A stretch of DNA of 64,000 nucleotides from Cymbidium sinense (taxonomy: Eukaryota; Streptophyta; Magnoliopsida; Asparagales; Orchidaceae): positions 150,543,834 through 150,607,833 of the forward strand of contig CM038217.1 of the NCBI GenBank assembly GCA_021442155.1. Direction: 5' to 3'. The notes under the pieces are model-generated. The model was not told the DNA's origin. It saw nothing but the letters and a program-made list of their open reading frames with translations, and did no database searches. Both the position numbers and the translations under genes were made by a program. Numbering within the stretch: the first letter of the stretch is position 1; each line of letters opens with the position of its first letter. This document shows positions 35,168-49,301 of the stretch, piece by piece.

Positions 35168-35479
35168 TTAGTGAGCATAACTCTCCACTTTTAATATTTT
35201 TTAAATAATGAATTCTCCTCTTTTGCATGTGATTTTTTTCGTGTTTTTTCTTTGTTTCTTGCATTGTTCATTGCTTCTATTTTGCTATAAAACGTTTATG
35301 TGAAAGGTTTAACAAAATTGAAATTTATAGAAACAAGCATCCTAATAACTCTAACAAACTTATGATCACTTCATGAGCTCCAAGTATTCGTCATTTGATA
35401 TTTTGTAGCTCATCTTTAGCTTCCTTTATTCTCTAAATTATTAGCATATTAAAGGTATCATTTAAGCCTAGATGGTATA

Positions 35480-35480
<1 letters not shown>

Positions 35481-35569
<89 letters not shown>
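35481..35569. repeat. (GA)n microsatellite
   Basis: An almost pure GA tract of about 90 bp with one AAA interruption near 35553. Confidence 0.98.
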
Positions 35570-37359
35570 AGAGGAAAGATTTTGAGAAAAAGCTTAAAGT
35601 TTCAACATAAACTACAAGTTCACTTCATGTTTTGAGCATGATCATGTATGCCTATTTGAAAGAAAGGACCAAAGCAATATGTACAAAACTAGCTACATAG
35701 TGTAATTATATAAATATTATATAAGTTGGACACGATGTTGCTAGTTGTGTAATGATCAAATTTAACTTACAGTCCACTGTAACTTGAGAACTTTGGGCAA
35801 TTCATGGAGTAACTTTAGCTCCTTTGATGAGCACACCAAATTCTTTGGACGAGTAGCTTTTACAAATCGATGACTTCATCAATCCTTGGGCAAGCTCAGC
35901 GGCTTGGTATTAATAGTTAAGTAAAGTTAATTCTTAGGTGACTTGATGAAAGTTGATTTTATTAACTAGAGGCATTAAGCGACTTTAGATATAAGAACTT
36001 CTATGTTGAAAATGGCTCAATCCTATTCACAAGCAGTAAATTACTGAATATAATTTTAATATTTAAAATAAGTTGATTAACCATAACTATCTGAATAAAG
36101 GCTTATGTTGGTTTAACGATTTTATTGTCCCTTTTGAGAAGCTAAAAGGGATTTGAGAATGAAATTTTAGAGAACCCCGATTTAGCTTTAGTGCTTTGGA
36201 CTTAATCTAGCATAACTGCTCAATAAAGTGCATATATTTTTAACTTATTAACACATCCACAATAATGCCTATAAATGCTTAGTTCATGGTTCAAATTAAA
36301 AAAAAATTATATTTTTTGTTTTAATTAAAATTCTTATCTTAATGTCAATTCTAAGTTCTTATCCTTTGCAAAGCCAGAAGTTTGATAATCTAAATGATAA
36401 AGCTAGGGAGGGGTACACCTTATTTCTTAACTTCAAAGAGAGGTTCATTTGTTGATGGGGATAACTCTTAATTTAGCTACTATATCAATTTTTATTAAAA
36501 TTTATATGAAATTAGTTTCTTATGACCAAAATGCACTCATTTATGATATTTTTTCATGTTCTAGGATTGGATCATTTTCCAAAAAGGTTGAGGCCCCACA
36601 TCATAGACACCAAAGAATAATAAAATGAGAAATATGAGAGATAGGGAAGATGGGAGAAATCCTTTGTCCAACATTAATCGATTTAGAGATAGCTATTGAT
36701 AACATGATTTCCACTAGGGGAGATAAATTATTGAAGATCGTTAGAGATAGCCAACACTACGGAAAAAAGAGGGGTGGGGGCATTGTGTTTGAATGTTCAA
36801 TTTACAATTCTATTAATGGGAGGATTTAAATTATGACCCAAAAGTTGTAAATCAATCTAAAGAGTTTTTAAAAATCATGGGCCTATATCAATCTAAACTT
36901 CAGTTATCTATGCAATATTTGCTCATGTAATTTTATCCAATATTTATTAATTTCACATTATTTTATAATCAAAACAAATCCTCAAAGTACTCTAATATAT
37001 TCTCCTTTTTATTTTGGGGCATTTACATGCATACCACATAATTCTTATATATTTACATATCTAAAACCTAAAATTTGATATTTACATAAATAACATGATA
37101 ACACTCAAATCTTTAACATCACATCAAAAATATCACTATGATTATCTTTTCAAAAATAAATATAACATTCCATGCATAAATAAAGTGCTAGGAAATAAAT
37201 ATCAAATTTTAGATGTTGGATACGTAAATATACAGAAATTATATGGCATGAATAGTAATTATCTTTTTATTTTAAGTTAAAGAATTGCATTATCTCAAAA
37301 GTAGAATTGAACTCGACTTGCAAGTTACCATAATTATTTCACCTTTTATGAATGAGGGA

Positions 37360-37783
37360 TAGGGCTACAAACCAATCGAGCTAAGATGAACATATGCTTG
37401 TTCGAGCTCAAGCTTGTTTACTAATCAAACAAAAGCTTAGCTAAAGCTTGATTTGAGCTTTTAGAATTTTGTTCAAGTTTAAGCTTGTTTAAAAAAAGTC
37501 TCGTTCGAGCTCCACTCAAATTTGCACAGAAGCTAGGTTCGCATTGGGCTTATCAAGCATGTTAATAAGCAACCAATTTAATGAAATAAATGAACTTTAA
37601 TTAAGCTTTAATTGAGCTTGTTAGTGAGAGGCTTGTTGAGAAATATACACGAGCAATATCAACTAAAGCTTATTAAGCCTAAAAAAAAAAAATTTAAATG
37701 ATGTCGTTTATGAACAAGCCTTAAGTGAGCTTATTCACGAACCTTAAATGATATTGTTCATGAACATAAATGAAAAGAATAAC
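37360..37783 (+). mobile_element. hAT-like non-autonomous element, left part
   Basis: It starts TAGGGCTACAAACC at 37360, a common start for plant hAT elements. The body is packed with GAGCTCAAGCTTGTT and GCTTGTTCGAGCT-type words in both orientations, again usual for the subterminal parts of such elements. It has no coding capacity. It stops at 37783, where the Tat2 LTR begins, so its right end should lie on the far side of Tat2, outside the window. Confidence 0.55.
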
Positions 37784-40089
37784 TGTGGGCTCTGAAAATT
37801 TGCCACCGATCTCTCACATTGAAGTGAGTGTCAGTGTAATTTTCAGAAGGTAGATGAGATAGTAGATATGGTACTACCCAGATATTTCATCCTTATTTTG
37901 TGAGGACTTTAGATCTGGTTTCAAGTTTCCTATAGGTGCAAGAACCTATAGTTAATTACCTCTCCCAATGCTGAGAGAGAACTTTCGATTAAGACTACTC
38001 TTTAGATCACTAAATTTGTAGCATATAGTAGCAGCATGCAGAATTTTGATTTCTCGTTTAGAATTTATGAAATTCACCATTTTAGCTTAAAGCTGATGGT
38101 TGGGGGAATGATGATGTGCCCGATCTAGATCCCATTGTTCCATCATCCCGAGCAGTTACGGTCTCTACTCTACTTAGTTAGAGGAGGTAGTCAACCCAAC
38201 CTGACTGAAGGATCCTTATCAATAGTGATGGGTTACGTCATCCAAGACATCCTTGTAGACCTAAGATGAAGTTTGTCTAAGGAGACAAGCTTAATTCTAC
38301 CTTACCTGACAAAGGACTTTTTGCCATATCAAGTATACCCTATGATTCATAACTCAAAGGGTCAGAGCTATTAGGGAGCATGCAGGCTACAATCGTGATC
38401 GTAATATAATAGTTTCATTTGGCGGCAACCACCGATCGAGGACTCGACGTAATCGCATCATATGTGGAGATCTTGGCCACACAATCAGAAGACATGGGCC
38501 ACGTCCTTACTGACGTGAGATTGATTGAGAGTGAATATAGTAGAACATTTTATTTGACATAGGCTCCTTTGTGAGCTAAAGTTTTATTAATTTATCATCT
38601 TTAACAAATAATTATGGAAGGTGGGTTGAATAGAGTTTACTTTATGCTTTTAAAGATTAAATTTTATTTAAGTAATTAACACTTAGTAATTTATCCAATT
38701 TTTATATTTGTATTGACACTTGATTTTGATTAATTCAATTTAAGCTTGTAAGCACATTTTGATGGTAAGTATCCCCTCCAGTTGAAATCTTCATTCAACA
38801 TAACCATCATCAGGGTAAATGTGTTATTTTACTATTTCAGATCCTGTCGACTCTATTAATTTAATTATAGAGGATTAGATTTACTATCATATGACATAAT
38901 TAGCTTCTCAGATGTCTTATTGAGTTAGAGTTCTTATAATATTACTATTAGATTTTTAGGTTTTGTTAACCCGGACTCGGTCCTAAGACCCAACCTGGAA
39001 GCAACCCGCATAGCATCCTCAGACACTAAATTTAAGCATTCAACATTGTGTCGGGGCCCATGCGAGTGTTTAATAATTCAGATAATTTTATATTTAAATT
39101 ATGAGATTAATTTTGTATTTTATTTAATTCCAACTTAGCCTGTGCAGCCTTTTTAGACATTAAAATTTGTACTTTAAATTTCTATGTCTGAGCATATGCA
39201 AGAATTTATGACTTAGATAATTTCATCTAATTAGTGAAATCATCAATTTTGAAAATTATAATTAGAATGAAATTCCTTAATTTTTAGATTGAAAGAAATT
39301 TCTTCATTCGTGTAGAATTTAACTTAGCATCACCTTCGCTCATATGAAGAATTACAGATCCGGTGGTGATGAAGGCGTTTTAAATTATTCTAATAGCTTG
39401 TTAGATCCCTTGGAAATAATAAATAATTTCTTTCTTTTATTCAGAATTATCTAGTCTTTGGATCTTCAATAGAATCTTATTTATATCTACTAACGATCTT
39501 CAAACTCGTTACTATCTTTGTTCAATTTCTCTTTGATCCAATTTGAGTGTTTAATAAGATAAATATTATATTTCAAATATTTTCTAAGAATTCCTTGATT
39601 ATGCTTATTAGCAATCCTTCAATTTAATTAGTGATCTCTTATGAATCCTTTTATTTTCTTTAATTTACTTGGAGTGAATTTATTTGAAGACTATATCTTA
39701 ATTTCAAAAGAATTTCTTGTGTTTTGATTAGATATTTAATTAGATCATCTTTCACATCGATTGAAATAAGGTATTGAAGTGGTAAGCTTATGTTTATCAC
39801 CAAAATATCCAACTCCTTTCAATCACTTCATGATCGAGTATATGAACATATTTCTAGATATTGCATATTTTAATCTTAAAAAAGATTGAAATTTTCTTTT
39901 GATTATCTCAATGTGAAATTCATGATAAGTCAGATATTGAGTGAGAGATGTTCATTCTTTTGAGAGCAGTTGACCAATTCTTGACTTCAGTTGGATTCAA
40001 ATTTTGATAATTTTATTTACTTCAAAATTTTGCAAACTCAAATTAAATTTTAAAATTAGCTTAGAATTTTTTAATTTAAATTAATTTAT

Positions 40090-40495
40090 TTGAGTTTTTA
40101 TCAATGTAAAATCCGGCAGCATTCCGACGCCATTCCCGCATAAGGGGCTACATCAAAATTATTTTGGCCTATCTGTCACACCTTAATGAGCGTGATAGTT
40201 GGTGTTTTGAAGCACCTCGGCTGACTTTCAATCCCATTATACCCTAATGAGTATAACAAGGCCTTCAATCACATACATAAAAGCAAATATATATGCAAAT
40301 ATTCTCCTCCATCTTTTTTTTTCTAAGTCCTAGATTTAGTCAAGATTTTGGTAGTATTTCATAATATGGGGCTGCATCTAATAGTTTTGACTTTCTTGGT
40401 ATGCCCTAATGAGCATAGCAAGTTGTATCTTGTGACACCGTAGCTAATTTTATCTCATCATGCCCTAATGAGCATGAAGAGGCCTATAAACTTGC
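40090..40495 (-). repeat. Two diverged units with TGCCCTAATGAGCAT palindromes in the Tat2 LTR
   Basis: Two imperfect units (about 40120-40280 and 40350-40490) each have a GGGGCTRCATC block and a pair of near-palindromic words of the type ATGCCCTAATGAGCAT (near 40183, 40236, 40405 and 40460). Read on the other strand they align with the five-copy tandem at 25268-26440. Confidence 0.6.
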
Positions 40496-40503
40496 ATGAA
40501 AGA

Positions 40504-40504
<1 letters not shown>

Positions 40505-40585
<81 letters not shown>
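40505..40585. repeat. (TA)n microsatellite
   Basis: About 40 TA units within the Tat2 LTR. Confidence 0.98.
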
Positions 40586-40587
<2 letters not shown>

Positions 40588-40938
40588 CCACATCCATTTC
40601 CTTACACATTCACAATCAACCATAACAATAAACAATTCGACTCATAATTTTGGGTTGAATGAGATTCTTCGATTTGAAGGAAATTAGGAGAATGAGTTGA
40701 AGCACACGACATGCAGATTGAGCCAACAAAAGAGTGAATCAGAAAGAGGGGATGTAAGGCTACAGGATTTGAGAAGGATTTATGCTGAATTTAATCTTAA
40801 ATCCAACCAATCGATATTTTTGCAAGAAAGATCCAGATTTACTCAATCCTATCGGTAGATAGTTTACAGGATTTAGAGAAGCATAGGCACGCAAAGGAGG
40901 TTTTGGCTAAATGGCAAGGAGGGGCTCAATTTGCTTGA

Positions 40939-40947
40939 CTTATATAG
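40939..40947 (-). promoter_or_regulatory. TATA box of the Tat2 LTR
   Basis: CTATATAAG on the minus strand, about 520 bases into the LTR, with CT-rich leader-like DNA downstream. Position and sequence fit an LTR core promoter driving minus-strand transcription. Confidence 0.55.
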
Positions 40948-41465
40948 AAGGAATCACATGCTCCTTCCCTCAGCTAGGATGAATGATGCTAGAGAAGAAG
41001 GGGAGGGAGTCGAATGAAGCAAGAGGTTTCAGTTAGGGCATTTTTGTCTTTTAGTTTTGGTGGAGACGAACGAGAGAAGAGGGATTGAAAAAAGAGGGGA
41101 GGTCGGGGATCGGATTAAATGGCGATGGATGAGAGAAGGCGAGGAGAATGAGAGCTTACCGGATTGTGCTAGCAAATTGAGGGAAAATGGGAGAGAACGA
41201 ATGAGGAAGAGCCTTCGGTTCGATGCTTGAAGGGTGAACGAGTGCGAGAGAGAGGGTTTTCAGGATTTCTCTGAGGATCAACCCTTCCAACTTGTGATAC
41301 TTGTGGTTTTAAGGAAGACGAGGCTGATTATTTGATATGAGAGAGAGCATAAGATTGAGGAGAAGAGATGGTAAGTTGAGGGAACTAACGAGAGAGAGGA
41401 GGAAGCCTCATCCTTTGTCGATTTGCATGCTCCTTTGGCTTGGGTCATGCAACCGAGGGTCAACA

Positions 41466-41478
41466 AATTCTCCCCAAT
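41466..41478 (-). promoter_or_regulatory. Polypurine tract of Tat2
   Basis: ATTGGGGAGAATT on the minus strand lies directly before the LTR start TGTTGACC, exactly as in Tat1 at 8962-8973. Confidence 0.78.
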
Positions 41479-41815
41479 AAATATGATTCGCGCATGAAGT
41501 GAGTCATATTTGTTGAAAACTGATTGACCTTTCAAGTTGACCATGAATCTTAGATCACTTTAGCTTCAATTTCAATAGCTTATGGAGCTTTGATATGATT
41601 TATCATTAGTATGATGCCTTATCCTGATTGACTTGTCGGATAAATAAGAGCTTTTTCTACTATATATTCTCTCCTTCAATGGGTTTATTGAAGATCTCTT
41701 TCTTTTATGTTAATGCAAATTTGGGTTTCCTCTGACCCTAGCTTCATGCTTGGTCGGGTTTGATGGAGGAATGGCCTAATTTTTTCACATTGACTTGTTA
41801 AGAAGTGAACATATA
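41466..41815 (-). mobile_element. Tat2 internal 3' region, cut by the D element
   Basis: The reverse complement closely follows 8510-8970 of Tat1: AAGAAAGAGATCTTCA, the TCCGACAAGTCAATC block, ATCAAAGCTCCATAAGCTAT and the CGCGAATCA block near the polypurine tract. At 41815/41816 the similarity stops and the D repeat begins. The rest of Tat2 must lie to the right of the D element, outside the window, or be lost. Confidence 0.7.
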
Positions 41816-44800
41816 TGTGGTGTTTATTTTTTGTATTTATGTGTGTTTGTGTGAGGGAACACCACGCAGATCTGTAGATGTTCTCATTATGATGATTGAT
41901 TATGACATTAAGGAATAGTGTACCATCTCAAGAGATAGAAGTCACTACCCAATAATGGATCTAATCACTTAATGAGGACCCCTAAGGCATGATGGGTTGT
42001 GATGTTTATTTTTCATATAGGGGACACCACGTAGATCTTAGGGGTGTATTTATTGAGGTGATCGGGTACAATATTGAAGAATGATGTACTATCTCGAGAG
42101 ATAGAAGTCACCATCCTATAATGGACCTAATCACCTAATAAGAACTCCTAAGGCCAATGGGTCTTCGAATGTACCAGAGATCTTTCCCCTACTTTACATG
42201 GAAAATTAAAGTAGGGTTTATTTTAAGCCGAGTTCATTAAGTTTCCTATGGAGGCAAGCCCCCATAGTTAATTACATCCTAAGGAATGAGATTCCTTAGA
42301 AATACTCTCGATTAAGGAAAATGAACATTGTCTCCAAAGATTTTCAAAGATAGGACTATGAATCAATTGGTTATTTTTAGAAAAATCAAGTGGGATTGAT
42401 CAAAAAGAGAGAGTTATTATCAAAACCAAAGGGAGATGAGTAGGGAATGCTCATGATACTAGAAAATATAATGAGTAGGAGATGCTCATGATACTAGAAA
42501 ATATAATGAGCATCCCAAATTATCCTATGGTTGGGCTTTATATTTTTGAAATTGAAGAGAATTATATGTTTGAGTTGAATTTTTATTAGAAGTCTAGGGT
42601 TTATAATTCTATAATACAAGATTGTAGAAATGTCTAAGAGGTGAGGATTTATGCTTGTAGCCCTAAAGAAAAATAGCAACCTCAGATTCTAAATCTAGGG
42701 AGCTTCGACATAAGCCAAAGTGTGACCTAAATCTAAGCGATCAAATGGGCTTATGGTTTACCTCCACAAGAGAGGATAAACCACCCGATTGTTGGAATTA
42801 CAACCGCCTGTGGTGGATACCAACTAACTCCTCCTACAATTTTAAATATATGTAGGCAAGTCATATGCTTTGCAAGATGGTTAGGCTGTTATTTACTTAG
42901 AAGAGAAAATAACTCCTTAAACTCACCCCATAAGAGACTAGATCATGAAGGGCATGAATAATGACCTAAATCTAATGCAAATTTTTTCATGTTTTATTTT
43001 GATTTTAACATTTTTTTTGACATAGGATATGGGATTTTATATGTCCAATGCATAAGAAAATCAATTATGGACCAAAACCAGAAAGAAAAAGGTGTGTTTC
43101 CACCATAGCTCTCAAATGTCAAGCCATTTTCTCTAGCAAATGTGGAAGCCCTCCATTGGCAAGAGTGAGACAATATGATTTATACATAATATGAGACATA
43201 CAACATCCAGCTAAGGGGTTGCTAAATCTTTTATTATCTTGATTTATGTTGTAGGCTTTAGGTGAGGTTATGAATTGTTTAGTTTAATTTTGAATTGATT
43301 AATTGGATAGAAAATTTTTTTTTTCTAAGAGCCTAATTGCATCCAAGCCATTCAACAATCATTAAATAATTAAGAAACTAAAAAAATCATGCCATCCTAA
43401 TTACACAATCATAAACATAACATCAATCAATTTATAAAATTAGCATAAAAGAATAAGAGGCTGATGTGGTCGGGTTCCACCACACAACCCAAAAAGGAAA
43501 ATGGGTACGTGAGCTCTACTCTTATATAACTTGGATTACAAATGAATAATTATAATTAAAGGAATTCATGTTGGGTGGGGTGGGTGGGTCTTCATTTCTT
43601 CAAGTTTTCTTTCCTCCATTTTCTTCTTTAATTTGGTTCATTCGAAAGAATGACATGGTACAAAAAGGACCTAACCTCTTTAACCAATGTTCATCCTGAT
43701 CCCCCATAACATTCATTCTAAATCCTAATTATAAAATTTACATCAAAATAGGAAAAATAAATCTAACTAAACCTACAAAATAAAGGCTAGCTAAACATCT
43801 CACACAACCCAAGCAGTTATATTAATAATTTAGACTTAGCACCTTATACATGGGTAACCAAGTCCATCTATTCTAATTTGGACTATGCTTATGGGCTAAG
43901 CAACCTACACAATAAAATCATATATATTCTTTTTTATTTTATTAGGGCCTTAAGCATAATCCCTCTAGAAGACATGATTAGGCTAAGATCGCCTATCATC
44001 CCTACGCATACACCCTAACATCCCGCCTAAAATATTACACCACAAAAAAATCATGCATCAAACCATGCACTGCTCTAACATAGAGCTAGAAGTGGTGGTT
44101 CAGCCTAATGTGTGTGCTATTTAAGGCTTGTGTGGTATGTTTTAGCTATGCTTTAAGGTTAAAATTTTTCCAAGTGTGAAAGATTCAATTTAGATGGTGA
44201 TTTTATTTTAAGTGATTTAGCTGACATGTCAATTTTAGTTGGTGATTTGATTTGATTTAAATGAACCTACACTTAGTGACTAAGTGTTATAAAGAGAATA
44301 AAGAGAGGGAGAGTATCTCTTTTATCCCTACCTTAATTGATTTCTAAGGTAAATTTATTAATGAATTATCTTTAGTGAATTGTTCATTATGTGTTTTAAT
44401 TATCCCTAAGTTTAGATTTGCTCTAAATAGTGCTATTCAATAGGAAAGGGATCTTAGGATTAGTTAGGGTGGATTACTATCACATAATAAACACCCATTT
44501 ATTTCTTTCCATCATGTATACCATGCATATGAATAATCCTAAGGGTACCTATACAAGCAATGCAAATCTTAGTACACTTTGCTGATGAATGGAAAGAGAT
44601 GTGATTTGAAAATTTGGATATTCCATTTGTTAATTGGATCATTAATGCATGTCTTTGTTATGTAGAAAAGAGGGATTTTTCATCCATTAGCTAAATGCAC
44701 ATCCACATGTATAAAAGTTATAAGTGAGTATGACGCCATTATTCTCTATACGAGGAGCGTAAGGTACAAGACCTACTTAGAGCTACTTAAAGCATCTCAG

Positions 44801-45418
44801 CCCCGGGATGTTTAGACTGGTATACCACTTTTCTTAGATACATGTAGATGTACAAAAAGAACCAAATGGATAAGGAATCATGCAAGAGATTATGTTTGAT
44901 TTGGTTGCATGATTTACAAGTGTGATATGAAGATATTTCTTAAGTCTTAATATAGAGATGCATAAGAATAGATTTAGGCAAGTGTTGTATTCTTTTCAAA
45001 TGAACTATACACTTGCAAATCCTATATGAATCCATGTCAAGAGAAGGAAAGGGAACTTTATAATACACATCTTATGCTATTATCACATGCACGCTTATAA
45101 ATATTTATAACTAGCATCACTTCATTTATAATCTTTGATTTATAGGGTTTAAAAAATAATTTTTAGTTTAATAGTGATAATTGCCACTCATATTATTAAT
45201 TTTAGCCAACACATGGAATTTGACATAAAAACATTTTATTTGATTGATTTTTAAAAGAAATGAATGCATGATTTCATATGGCAAACAATATTTAGCATGA
45301 TTGGAAAGAAATAAAGAAATGTAAGCACATGACTTCATTCCTAATTAATTCTAAGGACAATCATATAAAATAAGGTCATTTAAAATGAATCAAAATTCTT
45401 TAAGGAGATTTTATCTTT

Positions 45419-45423
45419 GAATT
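45419..45423. other. Target site duplication, left copy
   Basis: GAATT directly left of the solo copia LTR; identical to 47530-47534. Confidence 0.85.
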
Positions 45424-47529
45424 TGTGAGACACTATAGCACCAAGAAGGTGGGTAATATTAAAATTTTCAAAACTTAAATTTTAATTTTTAAATAGAAAA
45501 TTAGATTTTGATTTTATAATGATAAGATTTAATTCTAAATGCAAAAAAAATACAAAAAAGTAAATAGAGACAAGAGGCACATTTTTTAATGGTTGGCCAA
45601 ACAAAGCCTACGTCCATGCCACCGGCTAGGAATCCTAAATGAAAATGGTTTAAAAAGTACTCTCCTATAACAGGGAGTATAACTATACAAGTATGTACTC
45701 TCCTACAAAGGGGCGAGTACAACCCCAAAATAAATTTTACAACACAAAAAAAAATACAAAATAATAAATTTTGATAAAGTAAATCTCTCACAAATATACC
45801 AAGCAATCAAATTCAAAAAGTGATCTCACAACTTATAAATGATCACTTTACAACTTAAAAAATTTGGCAAGGCAAAATGCTCTCTTAATAAAAATAAATA
45901 TCTTAAAGTGATCTTACTAGGATGTTTATGTTATTATAATTTGTAGAATAATACAAAATGATTTCAAAATAAATTCACAATATTCTTTTACATAATAAAA
46001 AATAAATTTCAAAGGAGTAATTTATTTTAACCAAAAGATTCTTTTAATTAATGCTAATGATCACAAAATAAAAAAATAAGTATATGATGATCTAAGTTGA
46101 TTAGTAAGCTTTCAATTAAAAAAGAGATCTAGCAAATATGAAAATAATTTCAGCACAATAATTTATTTTAAAAATGCTTAAAATATACTTCTAAAATAGA
46201 TCTAAGAATAAATGATCTTTCAAAATAAGACCAAGAAGAAATGTTTCAAGAAACCAAAAGAAATTTGTAGGAAGCTAAAAATTTCAGCAAGTTGAAATAG
46301 ATCCTACAAATTATCACAAGAGTTTTCACCAAAAAAAATGATTGAGAAACTTTGATGTGAAAACAATGTTCAAAGACTAATCCACCAAAAGTATAAATTA
46401 GAAAGAAGAAATAGATGGTGAAAATAGCATGAACAACTAAGAAGTATTAAGATCAAGAAAAAAATAAACTCAAGTAATTTAAAAGGCTTGCTTAGTTGAA
46501 GATGTTGAAGCTTCCAAACCAAGGATTTGATCTTGCAATATTTGGAGAACACTTGGAAGGAACATTTAAGAGATTTTCTCTTAGATTTGCTGGAGAGATT
46601 TTGAATTTTGAATGAGGGATGCTTTCATGAAGAGAATGAGGGCTATTTATAGGCAAGAAGGTCATTTAAAAAATTATTTCAAAGAAATATATTATACAAA
46701 CCTCATGCTATCATGTGATAATTTAATATTCAATAAAAATATAATTTATATTAAACAAATATTAAATTTAGCAGCAAAAATTCGGCTATTCACATGGGAA
46801 AGTCAAAAGTAATCAAATGTAGCTCTTAATATATTCAAAGCATGTAGCATGCATCCATTATTAAAATCAGGTAATGTTTAAAAAATCATAATAAATTCAA
46901 TTTTAATGAAAAGTGGGTCATGTAACCACTTATTTTAAAGGAAAAAAATCCAAGGAATCCGATGGAGATAAAATCAGATGAATTCTTTGATTAAACAATG
47001 ACTTGGCTAAAATACAAAATTTTATATATTTTTGTTAATTTTGACATGTGACATTTAAAAATTATGATATAATTTATATATAATCATAAATATGTTAGTT
47101 ATCATATAACCAGCAAATTAAATTAAAATACCTAATTATATTAAGTAAATAAAATAATTATACTTAATAGTTATGATCATTTATTACTTTGACAATTTTA
47201 TTGCTATGTAGAAAAACATATAATTGAATGTTAATTAAATAAAGATTTATATAAATTAACCTCATTAAAATAGTATGTTAGGTTGTGAGCAAATTGATTC
47301 ATGCCAAAAAACTCATATGAATAGTCATATAACCTAAAATCATGAGCTTCACATTATCCCTTTCATTCTTTTATTCTTGCAATTTCTTCTAACAATTTGT
47401 GAGATGTATTGGATATGTAATTAGCAATTGATATATCAAAACACATAAAAATATTCATTAGAACATCCAAGCATTTGTTTGTTATCATCAAAATTAATCA
47501 AATTGAACATGAGGCTAATTAAGCCAACA
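45424..47529 (-). mobile_element. Solo Ty1/copia-type LTR inserted in D1
   Basis: On the minus strand it starts TGTTGGCTTAATTAGCC at 47529 and ends GTCTCACA at 45424, 2106 bp. It is flanked on both sides by GAATT (45419-45423 and 47530-47534), a 5-bp target duplication. D2 lacks it: there the flanks run through near 60062-60100. A TATA box CCTATAAATAGCC (46653-46641) and the downstream segment with GGTGGCATGGACGTAGGC (near 45620) are typical of plant copia LTRs. No internal region is present, so it is a solo LTR, probably left by recombination between two LTRs. Of all the insertions in the window this has the cleanest boundaries. Confidence 0.88.
46641..46653 (-). promoter_or_regulatory. TATA box of the solo copia LTR
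   Basis: CCTATAAATAGCC on the minus strand, followed by CTCATTCTC and a CT-rich leader. It lies about 880 bases into the LTR, as expected for a U3/R border. Confidence 0.75.
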
Positions 47530-47534
47530 GAATT
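47530..47534. other. Target site duplication, right copy
   Basis: GAATT directly right of the solo copia LTR; identical to 45419-45423. Confidence 0.85.
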
Positions 47535-49301
47535 TAATTTGACTTAGAAAATATGAGAAGGGTTTGTTAGTCCTAACCCATTCCCCCCATGTGTGAATTG
47601 GTTTGGTTTAATTTAGAAAAATTAGATTAAGGTTAAGGTTTGAGTTAAATCCATTAATTACCCCTTACCTATACCACTTTAACATAATTATCCAAGTAAT
47701 TATGAGCCAACATATGATATACAATCACATGAAAATTAAATCAGCAATGCACCTAAGAAATGAAGAGGCCTAATATAATTAGCTTAGAATTATTGGTTAA
47801 TTAAGCTAAAGTGTTTGCTTAAGTACTTTCATAACCTTCCTACACATGTAGTTTGATTATAATTTTCTTTGGAATTCTCTTAGGTTATTGAACACCTAAG
47901 AATCTACCCAAGAATTGAATGATTGAGTTCTGGAATAATTTGATTTTGAGTTTGATTAATTAAACTATTTAATGAAGTGATTAAGCCATTAATTAGTTGC
48001 AAATTCATTAAGTGTTATCCAAATGAAATAAACTTAGGGGAAAAGGTTGGAAAGAGGTCTTAATCTCATTCTCTATATCCATTCAGTATTTCATAATGAT
48101 TAACATACTTAATTAATGGACTCATTACTATTTAACATGCTAATTAATCATTTAATTAATTAAGAGAGATTAAGAATGAAATAAGCAATTCCCTTAATTA
48201 ATCAAGCAATAAATTCCAAGCAAATCATGGATGGCAGAGGTCATTCTACTAATCAATCTTAGAAAGTTTGGAATTAATTGCTGGAGTAATTAGAGAGTAA
48301 TTGGCTTAATTACATTTCTAATAAAATTCAAATTAAGTCAAACTCACTATTCAAAATTAATTGATTTTAATTTTTTTATTTTCTCCTCTGAATTACCTCT
48401 AAAGGGAGTATTTATTTATATTTTTTGGATTTTTCTATAATTAGTTATAAATTTTGGAAGTTTTACCATTAAAATCAGATTAGTTAAGCCTAATTAAACT
48501 CCTAATCCCTTCAAGCCACGTGGTGCTTACGCATCACTTTCCACATGGTGCGACATGATTGGTTATTTTGGTTATCACATCCATCGGCAGAGTTAGTTGG
48601 TGGCGGATCTTTCTGGACCATCCATCTAAGATGGACGATTCTTTAATCCATTAAGGAAAATAGATCAAAAGTGTGATTTGATCAGGATTGTTTGATCCGA
48701 TCATGCGACACGGTCCATGATTTCTTGAGCGGCGAGACGGATGTCGCCATCGATCATCGCCGATCGAACTCCGCTCGAATGGAGCTCAAATTCATCTCAC
48801 ACCTTTAGGGAAACATAAGGCAACACATCTAATGGTGGAGATTGCATGACATAATGATTTCTTTCACAAAGGACCAAGCAAATTTTACTCTGAGGTTGAT
48901 TTCAATGGCATACCTCACCGGAACTTGTGACCGGCGGTTCCAATGATTAAGGAAGCTTCGTTTGGATAAAGTGAAGCACAATTGAGTCACACAAGCTTTG
49001 ATTCAATGTAGTTAAATTCAGAAGACCAATCCATGGAACAGGTGATGCTTTGAACTCCTAGCTCGATCATCGAAACTTCAGATTGATTCATTTCTCACCA
49101 TGAAGGATGGTGTATGCAAGGTTAATTACACTTTGGTTGAGGATTGAGTGAGTTGAGCTTAGGATTGATCTCCCATATTTTGATTTTGAGTAAAATTAAG
49201 AAATGGGAATCAAGGAAGCTTGAGAATGGTTGGGAAAAGCTTGGAGAGGCTTCAATTCAACTTCTAGAGCTGAAATGAATCTCTTTTGTTTCAATGAGAA
49301 T

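Larger units (their letters stand above)
37784..41465 (-). mobile_element. Tat2 3' LTR
   Basis: On the minus strand the LTR starts TGTTGACC at 41465, right after a polypurine tract, and ends GAGCCCACA at 37784. Its last 1.6 kb (39420-37784) matches both Tat1 LTRs, and 40495-40090 matches two units of the tandem at 25268-26440. Length is about 3.7 kb. A TATA box (CTATATAAG) is at 40947-40939 on -. The U3 part (41465-40950), rich in CTCTCTC and CCTC words, differs from Tat1, so this is a sister family. No genes are inside. Confidence 0.68.
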
